In this document: positions 1 through 7,233 of the stretch, piece after piece
Position numbering within the stretch: position 1 is the stretch's first letter
Layout of the letters: each line of letters starts with the position of its first letter
Assembly: GCA_044238875.1 (NCBI GenBank)
Contig: JBIICM010000082.1
Location: 1 to 10,614, forward strand
Origin: JAIBAI01 sp044238875
GTDB taxonomy: Bacteria > Bacteroidota > Bacteroidia > M30B66
Reading direction: 5' to 3'
Length of the DNA stretch: 10,614 nt
Notes under the pieces: generated by a model
Database searches by the model: none
The model's input: the letters and a program-made list of their open reading frames with translations, nothing else
What the model was told of the DNA's origin: nothing
Made by a program: the position numbers and the translations under genes

Positions 1-378
1 CATTTTCTAAGGCTCAATCTGCCTCATTCATACCAGCGCTTGCTTGAATATGACATTACAGATGATTACACAATGGGTTATCCCGATCAGCCTGGTTTCA
101 GGGCAAGTATTTGTACCCCATTTTTCTTCTATGATCTGGATCTTGAGTTTGAAACATCCTTAAAGGTTCACCCTTTTTGCTTGATGGACGGAACGCTGAA
201 AGATTATATGAAACTTGAACCCCATGAAACCTTTGCCCTGATGACTGAACTCGTAAGCGAGGTAAAGGCCGTGCATGGAGAATTTATTGCTATCTGGCAC
301 AATGAGTCATTTGCTGAGAATGAACGCTGGAAAGGATGGAGAGCTGTTTTTGAATACCTGCTTAAAGAAGCCGCATAA
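1..378 (+). CDS. Polysaccharide deacetylase family protein, C-terminal part (5' end outside window)
   Basis: The reading frame is open from the first base, so this is the last 125 residues of a longer protein; the internal ATG at 40 is not the true start. The visible part looks like the C-terminus of the Bacteroidetes polysaccharide deacetylases (NodB-type fold, often with an N-terminal DUF7033 region). These are expected to remove N-acetyl groups from GlcNAc-containing glycans in the envelope or an exopolysaccharide. Recognisable pieces are TDDYTMGY (visible residues 20-27), PGFRASICTPF (31-41), the VHPFCLMDGTL stretch (56-66) and WHNES (99-103), which matches the late histidine motif of such deacetylases. 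The metal-binding NodB motifs that would prove activity lie upstream of the window. The stop codon is 3 bases before the next gene's ATG, so the two are almost certainly co-transcribed. The family call is fairly sure; the substrate is unknown. Confidence 0.8.
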   Translation, partial: HFLRLNLPHSYQRLLEYDITDDYTMGYPDQPGFRASICTPFFFYDLDLEFETSLKVHPFCLMDGTLKDYMKLEPHETFALMTELVSEVKAVHGEFIAIWHNESFAENERWKGWRAVFEYLLKEAA

Positions 379-381
379 TTT

Positions 382-1317
382 ATGGAAGAAGAATTGCCAC
401 GTATCAGATACTATCATCACAGGTCAATCGACAAGGTCAGATGGGATCAGTGTATTTCAAGAAGCGCAAATGGGTTGATTTATGCGTTGGGATGGTACCT
501 TGACGCAGTTACAGAAGAAAAATGGGATGCACTCATTTCTGATGATTTTCAATGGGTAATGCCCTTGCCGCTAAAAAAGAAAGCGGGGATGTCCTATCTT
601 CCAACACCGCCATTTGTTCAGCAATTGGGTATATTCGGCCCGGGGCCCTTTACATCTGCAATAACAGATCATTTTTGTAAACATATTGCCGCCAATGTGA
701 AGCTTACCGATTATCATTTAAATTATGCGAATGCACCAGCCGGATTACCCGGTTTTATCAATAAGGAAAGAAACAACCTTATACTTGAATTGCCTGATGA
801 CAAAAGCCGGCTGATGGAAATGTTTAATGAAAACACCGTCAGAAATATCCGGAAGGCCGAAAAATCAGCCATTAGTCTCAGTACCGGGTCAATCAGGAGT
901 ATGATCAATCTTTTTATGGAAAATAAAGGAGCTGACGTACCTCACTGGAAAATGAATACCTATAATACCCTTGAACGCCTGTACAATATGTGCATGATGC
1001 GTAAATCAGGGATTTCGCTGGGTGCTTATAATCCAAGCGGTGAACTGATCGCCGGTGTATTTGTTTTGCAATGGAAGGGCCGGGCTACATTTATTTTTTC
1101 AGGAAATTCAGAACAGGGTAAAGAAACAGGTGCCCTTTCAGCCCTTCTCTACAAATATATGATGGAGGCTCCGCCGGAAATTAAAATATTTGATTTTGAA
1201 GGTTCTGACAATCCAGGGCTTGCAAGATATTACGGTGGCTTTGGGGCAATTCACGCGAACTATGTACATTTGAAGCTCAACCGCTTGCCGCTTTTCATGA
1301 AGTGGCTAAAAAAATAA
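382..1317 (+). CDS. GNAT/FemAB-like acyltransferase (unnamed Bacteroidetes family)
   Basis: This 311-residue soluble protein has no signal peptide or membrane segment. I read it as a member of the GNAT/FemAB-like superfamily (acyl-CoA or aminoacyl-tRNA dependent N-acyltransferases). The supporting features are a mid-protein NTVRNIRKAEK motif (151-161), typical of the 'RNxRKA' region in FemAB/CelD-like proteins, a core-strand segment GELIAGVFVLQWKGRATFIFSG split around 220-241, and the C-terminal signature FDFEGSDNPGLARYYGGFGA (270-289), in which an acidic strand precedes a glycine/tyrosine loop. The exact donor and acceptor cannot be read from the sequence. Its position 3 bases after a polysaccharide deacetylase suggests a cell-envelope glycan or peptidoglycan target, which is inference. 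It is followed by upp after another 3-base gap. There is no clear Shine-Dalgarno sequence, as is normal in Bacteroidota; the ATG is chosen because it directly follows the upstream stop. Confidence 0.7.
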   Translation: MEEELPRIRYYHHRSIDKVRWDQCISRSANGLIYALGWYLDAVTEEKWDALISDDFQWVMPLPLKKKAGMSYLPTPPFVQQLGIFGPGPFTSAITDHFCKHIAANVKLTDYHLNYANAPAGLPGFINKERNNLILELPDDKSRLMEMFNENTVRNIRKAEKSAISLSTGSIRSMINLFMENKGADVPHWKMNTYNTLERLYNMCMMRKSGISLGAYNPSGELIAGVFVLQWKGRATFIFSGNSEQGKETGALSALLYKYMMEAPPEIKIFDFEGSDNPGLARYYGGFGAIHANYVHLKLNRLPLFMKWLKK

Positions 1318-1320
1318 ATT

Positions 1321-1971
1321 ATGACGCATCATATCCTTGGCCATACCAACTCATTGCTCAACGAATTTATCGGTGAACTGCGCAATGTTGAAGTGCACAC
1401 CGACAGCATGAGGTTTAGAAGAAACCTTGAGCGGCTGGGTGAAATATTTGCCTATGAAATCAGTAAAACCCTTGAATACCAAAACGCTGAAATAACCACC
1501 CCGCTGGGCGTGGCCACCATGCCGGTACTGAAACAACAGCCTGTAATGGCAACTATTTTAAGAGCCGGATTGCCCCTGCATCATGGATTGCTTAACTTTT
1601 TCGACCGAGCAGAGAACGCTTTTGTTTCAGCCTACCGGAAACATCACAAGGACGGCACTTTCGATATCAAGGTTGAATATCTCAGCTGTCCTGACATCAA
1701 CAATAAAGTGTTGATCATCAGTGATCCCATGCTGGCAACAGGATCATCAATGCTGCACACCTACAAAGCCCTTTCTGTACGCGGTAAACCCAGTCATATC
1801 CACCTAATTGGCCTGATCGCCAGTCATGAAGGGCTGAATCATGTTAAAAAGCATTTTCCGAAAAACACAACCATTTGGCTGGGAGCCGTTGATGATGAAC
1901 TTACAGCTCAGTCATATATCGTTCCCGGTTTAGGTGATGCCGGAGACCTTGCCTTTGGTACTAAATTATAA
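1321..1971 (+). CDS. upp: Uracil phosphoribosyltransferase
   Basis: The enzyme converts uracil plus PRPP to UMP and pyrophosphate in the cytoplasm, the key step of uracil salvage. At 216 residues it has the usual UPRT length. Diagnostic motifs are MRFRRNLERLGEIFAYEISKTL (split over 30-51), ATILRAGLPLHHG (77-89), the PRPP-binding loop VLIISDPMLATGSSM (130-144), and the uracil-binding C-terminus YIVPGLGDAGDLAFGT (199-214). The overall sequence, with FVSAYRKHHKDGTFDIKVEY (101-120), is the Bacteroidetes type rather than the E. coli type. No key residue appears to be missing. It sits in a tight run, 3 bases after the acyltransferase and 2 bases before the membrane protein. The nucleotidase further on acts on the same metabolite pool (pyrimidine monophosphates), so part of this operon probably balances pyrimidine salvage. 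The identification is close to certain. Confidence 0.96.
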   Translation: MTHHILGHTNSLLNEFIGELRNVEVHTDSMRFRRNLERLGEIFAYEISKTLEYQNAEITTPLGVATMPVLKQQPVMATILRAGLPLHHGLLNFFDRAENAFVSAYRKHHKDGTFDIKVEYLSCPDINNKVLIISDPMLATGSSMLHTYKALSVRGKPSHIHLIGLIASHEGLNHVKKHFPKNTTIWLGAVDDELTAQSYIVPGLGDAGDLAFGTKL

Positions 1972-1973
1972 CT

Positions 1974-2483
1974 ATGGCTGATGCTGATGCCGTTTTTTGG
2001 TTGAAATGTCTGGAAGTGGCATTGATAGCAAGCGTGAAGTTTTTACTGGCTCCTTTTGAAGCAGAGCGTCAAGGCTTTGGTATGATGCAGTCGCTGGTAA
2101 TCACCACTTTGGGCGGATTAACCGGTATTGCAGCTTTTCTCTTTGCAGGAGATGCGTTGTTTGCCGGATGGAGGCATCTGAAAGCCCTGTTTCTGTCTGT
2201 ATTTTCAAAAAAAACAACAGATCAGATTGAGCGAAAGATGCCAAAAAAAGTGAAGCCGGAGGGGCGCATAATTCAATATGTTCGAACCCGGTTCGGCCTT
2301 GCCGGTATTACCTTCGTTACACCCTGTATTATTTCAATACCCATCGGAACATTGATTGCCGCCGGACTTTATCGCAGTAAAATGAAAATTTTCATGTACA
2401 GCGGTTTCTGGCTGATATGCTGGTCGCTCTTGTTGAATTATGCTGCACAATATCTTGAACTATCCCGGTTTTTATCTTTTTGA
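1974..2483 (+). CDS. Conserved-looking four-helix inner-membrane protein of unknown function
   Basis: I do not recognise a named family with confidence. The 169-residue protein has four probable membrane helices: about 7-27, 41-62, 108-132 and 138-158. Between helices 2 and 3 is a strongly basic cytoplasmic loop (about 66-106, with many Lys and Arg), which by the positive-inside rule places both termini on the cytoplasmic side. Helix 3 carries a Gly/Pro-rich run, FGLAGITFVTPCIISIPIGT (107-126), and helix 2 a TTLGGLTG segment (44-51). Such patterns occur in small transport-like membrane proteins (for example COG2426-type 'small multidrug export' proteins), but this is only a loose resemblance. 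It starts 2 bases after the upp stop and its own stop abuts the nucleotidase gene, so it is part of the same transcript. A role in uptake or export linked to nucleobase salvage is possible but unproven. Confidence 0.75.
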   Translation: MADADAVFWLKCLEVALIASVKFLLAPFEAERQGFGMMQSLVITTLGGLTGIAAFLFAGDALFAGWRHLKALFLSVFSKKTTDQIERKMPKKVKPEGRIIQYVRTRFGLAGITFVTPCIISIPIGTLIAAGLYRSKMKIFMYSGFWLICWSLLLNYAAQYLELSRFLSF

Positions 2484-2491
2484 ACCCTGCC

Positions 2492-3214
2492 ATGCCTGAA
2501 AAAAAAATCAAACATGTTTTCTTTGATCTCGATCGCACCCTTTGGGATTATGAAACAAATTGCAGGGCAGCTCTGAAAGATATTTACACCCTGCAGGTTG
2601 AGGGTGTTCTACCCTGTGGATTTGAAAGTTTTTACAATACCTTTCAGCATGAAAATCATAAGCTCTGGGCCATGTTTTCAACAAACAGGGTTACCAAGGA
2701 GCAGTTGCGCAGAGACCGGTTCAAACTTACTTTTCTGAAGCTGGGGCTTAACGACGAGGTGCTTCCGGAGCAGGTTGAAGCATCATTTCTGCAGGAAATG
2801 CCCGCAAGAAATACCCTGTTTCCGGGTGCTCATGAGGTATTAATGACCCTATCGCAACACTATGAACTGCACATCCTCACCAATGGGTTCGATGAGGTGC
2901 AGGAACATAAACTAAGTCGTGCCGGCATCCGAGATTTTTTCAGGCATGTGATTACAAGCGATCTGGCAGGTGCCCGAAAGCCATCGGCTGAAATGTTTGA
3001 TTTTGCATTACGTCAAACCGGCGCAGGCCGGCACAACAGCCTGATGATTGGTGATGACCCCTTTGTAGATATTGAGGGCGCAAAAAAATCAGGTATAAGA
3101 GGTATCCTTTACAACACATCCGGTATTTCGCATTCATTCAACGACCTGCATGAAGTTGGCTCTCTGCATGAAATTCCAGATGCAGTGATGCAGCTCGAAC
3201 GTGCAGCAAATTAA
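2492..3214 (+). CDS. yjjG: YjjG-type pyrimidine 5'-nucleotidase (HAD superfamily, subclass IA)
   Basis: This is a cytoplasmic haloacid dehalogenase-like phosphatase. All four HAD motifs are present (numbered from the ATG start, 240 residues): motif I FFDLDRT with nucleophile D12 and D14, motif II ILTNGF with T130, motif III K163 in GARKPSAEMF, and motif IV MIGDDPFVDIEGA with D188, D189 and D193. The cap domain lies between motifs I and II (about 20-105), as in subclass IA. The TNGFDEVQEHKL segment and the overall spacing resemble the YjjG family, which dephosphorylates UMP, dUMP, dTMP and damaged or non-canonical pyrimidine nucleotides. Co-transcription with upp supports a pyrimidine role. 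A TTG at 2480 in the same frame would add four residues and overlap the preceding stop; the ATG at 2492 is preferred because it is a standard start just ahead of the conserved region. Exact substrate specificity is inferred. Confidence 0.88.
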   Translation: MPEKKIKHVFFDLDRTLWDYETNCRAALKDIYTLQVEGVLPCGFESFYNTFQHENHKLWAMFSTNRVTKEQLRRDRFKLTFLKLGLNDEVLPEQVEASFLQEMPARNTLFPGAHEVLMTLSQHYELHILTNGFDEVQEHKLSRAGIRDFFRHVITSDLAGARKPSAEMFDFALRQTGAGRHNSLMIGDDPFVDIEGAKKSGIRGILYNTSGISHSFNDLHEVGSLHEIPDAVMQLERAAN

Positions 3215-3305
3215 ACCGTGCGTGTAAGTAATTGAAAGAAAAAGTAAACGCCTTTACAAAACTATAAGGTGCTGAAACCGTATGATCAGGCAATAGTCCT
3301 GCTCT
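3215..3305 (+). other. Non-coding gap before the histidine kinase gene
   Basis: These 91 bases separate the nucleotidase operon from the histidine kinase gene on the same strand. I find no open frame, no strong hairpin with a U-tract and no good TAnnTTTG element. It presumably holds the kinase promoter, but I cannot point to it. Confidence 0.4.
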
Positions 3306-5015
3306 ATGTTTGAAAAACGCAAGGAACTGCTTACCCGCATAGCCTACCTGATTCTTTTTGCATTATTGCCCTACTACCTTTTCTGGCTTTGGGATTGGCC
3401 GGGTTTAAACCCTTTGTTTCTTTTTGATCAGCTCAATCTCATACCGCTTGCGGGAATATTTACTTGTCTCCATTTCAGAAAATTTAACTGGGCAGCGTTT
3501 CTGATTGTGCTAATACCCCTCATGAATGTTTATGAATTTGCGGAGGGCTTTAGCGGACGCTATGGCTTTTATTTTTTATTCTTTCCGATTCTGATCGCCA
3601 ATTATATACTTTTCTCCCAAAAAGAAAAGTTTTTTGCTTTTGGCGGAATCTCACTAACAGCCATTGTGCTGATCACCACAAGTGTTGAGGGCTGGTCTCC
3701 GAGATTGTATGTCAGGTATCCAACGTATGCGCCGGATGCGGATTATCTGTTAGTGCTGAACTTCATGATTTCATTGGTTACCATTTTGTTTGGGGTTAAG
3801 TTTATAGTTCAGGCTTACCAAAAAACACAATGCCGTTTGAAAGAGGCACTTGAAAAAGCGGAGGAAATCGCCGAATTAAAAACCCAGTTCCTCAGTAATA
3901 TGAGCCACGAAATCAGAACGCCAATGAATGCTGTAATTGGGATGACAAATTTAATGCTGGAAGAGCATCCGCGAAAAGATCAGCTTGAACGTCTGCATGT
4001 GCTGAAATTTTCAGCCGATAATTTGCTGCATATTATCAACGATATTCTTGACTATTCAAAGCTTGAGGCCGGAAAGGTAAGTCTAGAAAACAAGCCCTTT
4101 CACCTTACAGAAACCATGCAGCATGTTTTTAAGTGTATGGAACCTCAGGCCAAAGAAAAGGGCATAATTTTACAATTGCAATGCGATGAAAACCTGCCGG
4201 TGCTTGTGCTTGGAGATATGAACAGGCTGATTCAGGTAATGAATAATCTGGTAAACAACGCCATTAAGTTTACCGAGACAGGAAGTGTAACGATAGCCGT
4301 AAAGATGCTGGAAAACAAATCGGTGTTATTCGCTATAGAAGATACCGGAATTGGTATTCCGGAAGAAAAGCTGGATTATATCTTTGAGCGGTTCAGTCAG
4401 GTTCATGGAGATTCAAACCGAAAATACGGAGGAACCGGATTGGGCCTTGCTATCTGCAGCAGACTTCTTGCCTTGCAGAATAGCAGGCTTGAGGTGCGAA
4501 GTCAATTAGGTGTCGGAACCTGTTTCAGCTTTTCAGTAGCTTTTGCAACTGTAAGTCAAATGAACGGACTCATTGCAGATTCAGATAAAATTCCATATTA
4601 TCATTCACTGAACTGTAGTATACTTCTTGCAGAAGACAATCTGATTAATCAGCTGGTTGCGAAAAATTTTATTGAGAAATGGGGCGCAAGATTAGATATC
4701 GCCTTTAATGGTCTCGAAGCTTTGCGGATGGTGACTGAAAACAATTATGACCTGATACTCATGGATCTGCAAATGCCTGAAATGGATGGGTATGAAGCAA
4801 CACGAAAAATAAGGCAATTGCCGGGTGATCATTTCTCAAGAATTCCCATCATTGCATTAACTGCCTCATCAATTGTTGAAGTTCAGGATCAGTTTATAAG
4901 TGCCGGCATGAACAACTACATGCGTAAACCATTTGTTCCGGAAGCACTTTACCAAATGATAGCGCATTATGTTTGGGAGCCCCGTGTAATAAGCTTGCCG
5001 GTGAAACGCGCCTGA
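3306..5015 (+). CDS. Membrane-bound hybrid sensor histidine kinase with receiver domain
   Basis: This 569-residue signalling protein begins with six probable membrane helices (about 10-28, 43-57, 62-76, 87-104, 110-127 and 148-170). Basic residues in the loops at 57-60 and 105-109 fit a cytoplasmic N-terminus. A short coiled coil (about 171-193) leads to the HisKA domain, with phospho-acceptor H201 in SNMSHEIRTP. The HATPase domain follows with the N box NNLVNNAIKFT (313-323), G1 DTGIGI (346-351), F box IFERFSQ (359-365) and G2 GGTGLGLAI (375-383). The C-terminal receiver domain has E443/D444 in AEDN, phospho-site D487 in LMDLQMPEMDG, T519 and K541. All catalytic residues are present. No PAS, GAF or large periplasmic domain is visible, so sensing probably uses the membrane bundle or the short outer loops. 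There is no HPt or output domain, and no response regulator adjacent, so its partner must be elsewhere. It is preceded by 91 non-coding bases and is probably a single-gene transcript. Confidence 0.93.
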   Translation: MFEKRKELLTRIAYLILFALLPYYLFWLWDWPGLNPLFLFDQLNLIPLAGIFTCLHFRKFNWAAFLIVLIPLMNVYEFAEGFSGRYGFYFLFFPILIANYILFSQKEKFFAFGGISLTAIVLITTSVEGWSPRLYVRYPTYAPDADYLLVLNFMISLVTILFGVKFIVQAYQKTQCRLKEALEKAEEIAELKTQFLSNMSHEIRTPMNAVIGMTNLMLEEHPRKDQLERLHVLKFSADNLLHIINDILDYSKLEAGKVSLENKPFHLTETMQHVFKCMEPQAKEKGIILQLQCDENLPVLVLGDMNRLIQVMNNLVNNAIKFTETGSVTIAVKMLENKSVLFAIEDTGIGIPEEKLDYIFERFSQVHGDSNRKYGGTGLGLAICSRLLALQNSRLEVRSQLGVGTCFSFSVAFATVSQMNGLIADSDKIPYYHSLNCSILLAEDNLINQLVAKNFIEKWGARLDIAFNGLEALRMVTENNYDLILMDLQMPEMDGYEATRKIRQLPGDHFSRIPIIALTASSIVEVQDQFISAGMNNYMRKPFVPEALYQMIAHYVWEPRVISLPVKRA

Positions 5016-5019
5016 TTCT

Positions 5020-6288
5020 TCAGGTAGCCCTGATCAGGAAGTAATTCTTCTTGCCTTTCTGTACCAGAAGATAACGGTGATTCAGCAGATCTTTTTCCTG
5101 CACCATGAGTGCCGGGTCTGTTAATTTGTTTTTATTTAGACTGAAAGCACCCTGTTGAATACTTTTACGGGCCTCACCCTTCGAAGGGTAAATGGCCGTT
5201 TCTACTGCCAGCAAATCAACCAGATTTATACCGTCGCGCAATTTGTTATGTGCGACCTCAAACACCGGAACACCCTCAAATACCTGAAGAAACATGCGTT
5301 CCGGCATCACCGAGAGTTGTGCTGCGCTTCCCTGACCAAAGAGAATTTCAGTCGCTGAAAGGGCTCCGTTGAATTCATCTTCACCATGCACAAGTATTGT
5401 GACCTCCCGAGCAAGTTGTTTTTGCAAAACCCTTAGGTGCGGCGCTGAGCGATGTGAGGCAATCGTTGACTCAACCTCAGTTTGTGTCAGAAAGGTAAAA
5501 ATCTTAATATACCTTTCAGCATCTTCGTCAGAAACATTGAGCCAAAATTGGTAAAACTGATAAGGCGATGTTTTTTCTGCATCCAGCCAAACGTTACCCT
5601 GCTCTGTTTTACCGAATTTTGATCCGTCAGATTTAGTAATCAGCGGACAGGTAAGGGCGAAAGCTTCACCGCCCCCGATACGTCTGATCAATTCGGTTCC
5701 GGTAACAATATTGCCCCATTGGTCGGTACCGCCCAGTTGCAGCATCACACCCCTATGCTTCCACAGCCAGTAAAAATCGTAGCCCTGAATGAGCTGGTAG
5801 GTAAATTCAGTAAACGATATGCCCGTTTCCATGCGTCGTTTAACTGAATCTTTCGCGGCCATGTAGTTAACCGTGAGATGTTTACCTACATCCCTGAGAA
5901 AAGTCAGCAGGCTGAAATCTTTAAACCAGTCGTAATTATTTACAAGTTCAGCGCCTGCATCGAAATCAAGAAAATGCCTGAGCTGTTTCTCAATACCCCT
6001 GACATTTTGCTGCAAAAGGTCTTCTGAAAGCATTTTCCGCTCTTCATTTTTAAATGAAGGATCGCCAATCATACCGGTGGCCCCGCCAACAAGAGCGATG
6101 GGCTTATGACCATGCCTTTGCAAATGCATTAGCAAAATAATCTGAACCAGGCTGCCGATGTGCAGTGAATCTGCGGTTGGGTCAAATCCGATATAGGCAC
6201 ATAATTTCTCTTTGTTCAGCAATTCTTCTGTTCCGGGCATCATGTCATGCAGCATACCCCTCCAGCGCAATTCTTCGATCAGATTCAT
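5020..6288 (-). CDS. tyrS: Tyrosyl-tRNA synthetase (class I, bacterial type)
   Basis: This cytoplasmic enzyme charges tRNA-Tyr with tyrosine using ATP. The 422-residue length matches the bacterial TyrRS family. Visible signatures are FDPTADSLHIGSL (35-47) with the HIGH-like HIG at 43-45, the tyrosine-binding helix YQLIQGYD (Y164, Q168, D171), GGTDQWGN (186-193), and the KMSKS-equivalent KFGKT (224-228) within KSDGSKFGKTEQGN. The C-terminal S4-like RNA-binding domain covers about 350-418 (YPSKGEARKSIQQGA and the GKKNYFLI end). The ATG is supported by the conserved N-terminal LIEELRWRG segment. It lies 36 bases downstream of the glycosyltransferase stop, a gap holding a possible promoter element, so it may be read both from the upstream genes and from its own start. 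Its stop codon is 4 bases from that of the convergent histidine kinase. The identification is close to certain. Confidence 0.97.
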   Translation of the reverse strand: MNLIEELRWRGMLHDMMPGTEELLNKEKLCAYIGFDPTADSLHIGSLVQIILLMHLQRHGHKPIALVGGATGMIGDPSFKNEERKMLSEDLLQQNVRGIEKQLRHFLDFDAGAELVNNYDWFKDFSLLTFLRDVGKHLTVNYMAAKDSVKRRMETGISFTEFTYQLIQGYDFYWLWKHRGVMLQLGGTDQWGNIVTGTELIRRIGGGEAFALTCPLITKSDGSKFGKTEQGNVWLDAEKTSPYQFYQFWLNVSDEDAERYIKIFTFLTQTEVESTIASHRSAPHLRVLQKQLAREVTILVHGEDEFNGALSATEILFGQGSAAQLSVMPERMFLQVFEGVPVFEVAHNKLRDGINLVDLLAVETAIYPSKGEARKSIQQGAFSLNKNKLTDPALMVQEKDLLNHRYLLVQKGKKNYFLIRAT

Positions 6289-6301
6289 GTATCAGTTTTT
6301 G

Positions 6302-6309
6302 CAAAAATA
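6302..6309 (-). promoter_or_regulatory. Possible -7 promoter element for tyrS
   Basis: The 36-base gap between the glycosyltransferase stop and the tyrS start contains TATTTTTG on the minus strand, an exact fit to TAnnTTTG, about 13 bases before the tyrS ATG. No -33 TTTG is found at proper spacing. It overlaps a perfect 12-base palindrome, TTTTTGCAAAAA (6296-6307). It could give tyrS its own transcript besides read-through from the upstream genes. Confidence 0.3.
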
Positions 6310-6324
6310 ATGTTCAAACACGCT

Positions 6325-7233
6325 TCAGGAAATTTTCAACAGATAAGAAATCCGGTAAAGATCCAACAACAACAAACCCGGCTTTCTGCCCATCAGTCTT
6401 TTACTGAGCGGGGCAATAATGCTGCCGGCCAACAATTTCGAAAAAATTTTAAAGGGCCACTTTCTCAGCAAATGGTGCAAGCTAACCAACTTACTTTTTA
6501 CCGGGAAGCTGATGGCCCGTTCGGCACAAATATTTTCGAGCCTCAACAGGTTATGCAGCGACTCTCTGATCTTTTTAAGAAATTCATCCACCGGTTCAAG
6601 CCCGGTATGCTGAACGGGATTGCGGATATGAATGATCTCAATGCCTTTATCTTTCAGTTCACGGGCAAAAAAGGTATCTTCATAACCGTAACCTTTTAGC
6701 GCTGTATTGAAACGCACTTTTTGAAAGTCAGCTGAATGGATTACAAAGTTGTTACTCAAAAAATTATTAACAGGATCCTTCATACGCAGCGACGGATCAA
6801 TCAACTCACGGCGGCTGCCCCATCGCCAGTGCAGCATGAGCGCCTGATCAGCAGGCGCCTCGCGCTGATAGATACGGCCACCGCTCAGCAACACCCCTTT
6901 ATGCATTTGTTGCAGGAAAACATCAACCAGGTGCGGATTTACCCGTGCATCGGCATCACAATCAAGAAACCATAGAAATTCTCCGCGTGCATCATCTGAA
7001 AGCCGGTTTCTGATTGCACTTCTGCCTATGTTTTCAGATAATTCGTAGTAAATGATACCACTATCTCCGTTTTGGGATAGCTGCCTGTTTAAAATCCTGA
7101 TGGATAAATCAGAAAAGTCGTCAAGACAACGGATCTCAAAGCTGATATTAGATTGCTGGAGCTGGCGCTGTAATTCTTTGACCAATTCGCGCACATCCTG
7201 TTGAAAAACCGGTATCAGTACCGACAACTTCAT
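6325..7233 (-). CDS. Family 2 glycosyltransferase (GT-A fold)
   Basis: This 302-residue protein is a GT2-type inverting glycosyltransferase. It opens with MKLSVLIPVFQQDV, the usual first Rossmann-like strand, followed by the nucleotide-sugar contact CLDDFSD (36-42, D38/D39), the ENIGRSAIRNRLSDDARGE stretch (67-85), and the metal-binding DxD motif FLDCDAD (D91-x-D93). An acceptor-side acidic motif, GYGYEDTFFARELKDKG (181-197; E185/D186 as likely catalytic region), resembles the GYGWED motif of galactosyltransferase-like GT2 proteins. There is no clear transmembrane helix, but the C-terminal 60 residues are basic and amphipathic (around 243-300), suggesting peripheral attachment to the inner membrane. 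Its ATG shares one base with the stop codon of the upstream FtsE-like gene, so translation is probably coupled. Sugar donor and acceptor are unknown; a role in envelope glycan synthesis is inferred from the family. Confidence 0.88.
   Translation of the reverse strand: MKLSVLIPVFQQDVRELVKELQRQLQQSNISFEIRCLDDFSDLSIRILNRQLSQNGDSGIIYYELSENIGRSAIRNRLSDDARGEFLWFLDCDADARVNPHLVDVFLQQMHKGVLLSGGRIYQREAPADQALMLHWRWGSRRELIDPSLRMKDPVNNFLSNNFVIHSADFQKVRFNTALKGYGYEDTFFARELKDKGIEIIHIRNPVQHTGLEPVDEFLKKIRESLHNLLRLENICAERAISFPVKSKLVSLHHLLRKWPFKIFSKLLAGSIIAPLSKRLMGRKPGLLLLDLYRISYLLKIS

Noticed and set aside
6296..6307. Perfect 12-base palindrome TTTTTGCAAAAA upstream of tyrS
   Set aside because: Composed mostly of A and T runs and easily found by chance in an AT-rich gap. 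No second copy is seen in the other gaps, so I do not call it an operator.
6289..6324. Possible T-box or tRNA-responsive leader before tyrS
   Set aside because: The gap is only 36 bases, far too short for a T-box, and T-boxes are mainly a feature of Firmicutes.
6247..6699. Open frame of 150 codons on the plus strand
   Set aside because: It lies opposite the tyrS start and the glycosyltransferase, both with full family motifs on the minus strand. Its translation has no recognisable domain and reads like reversed coding sequence.
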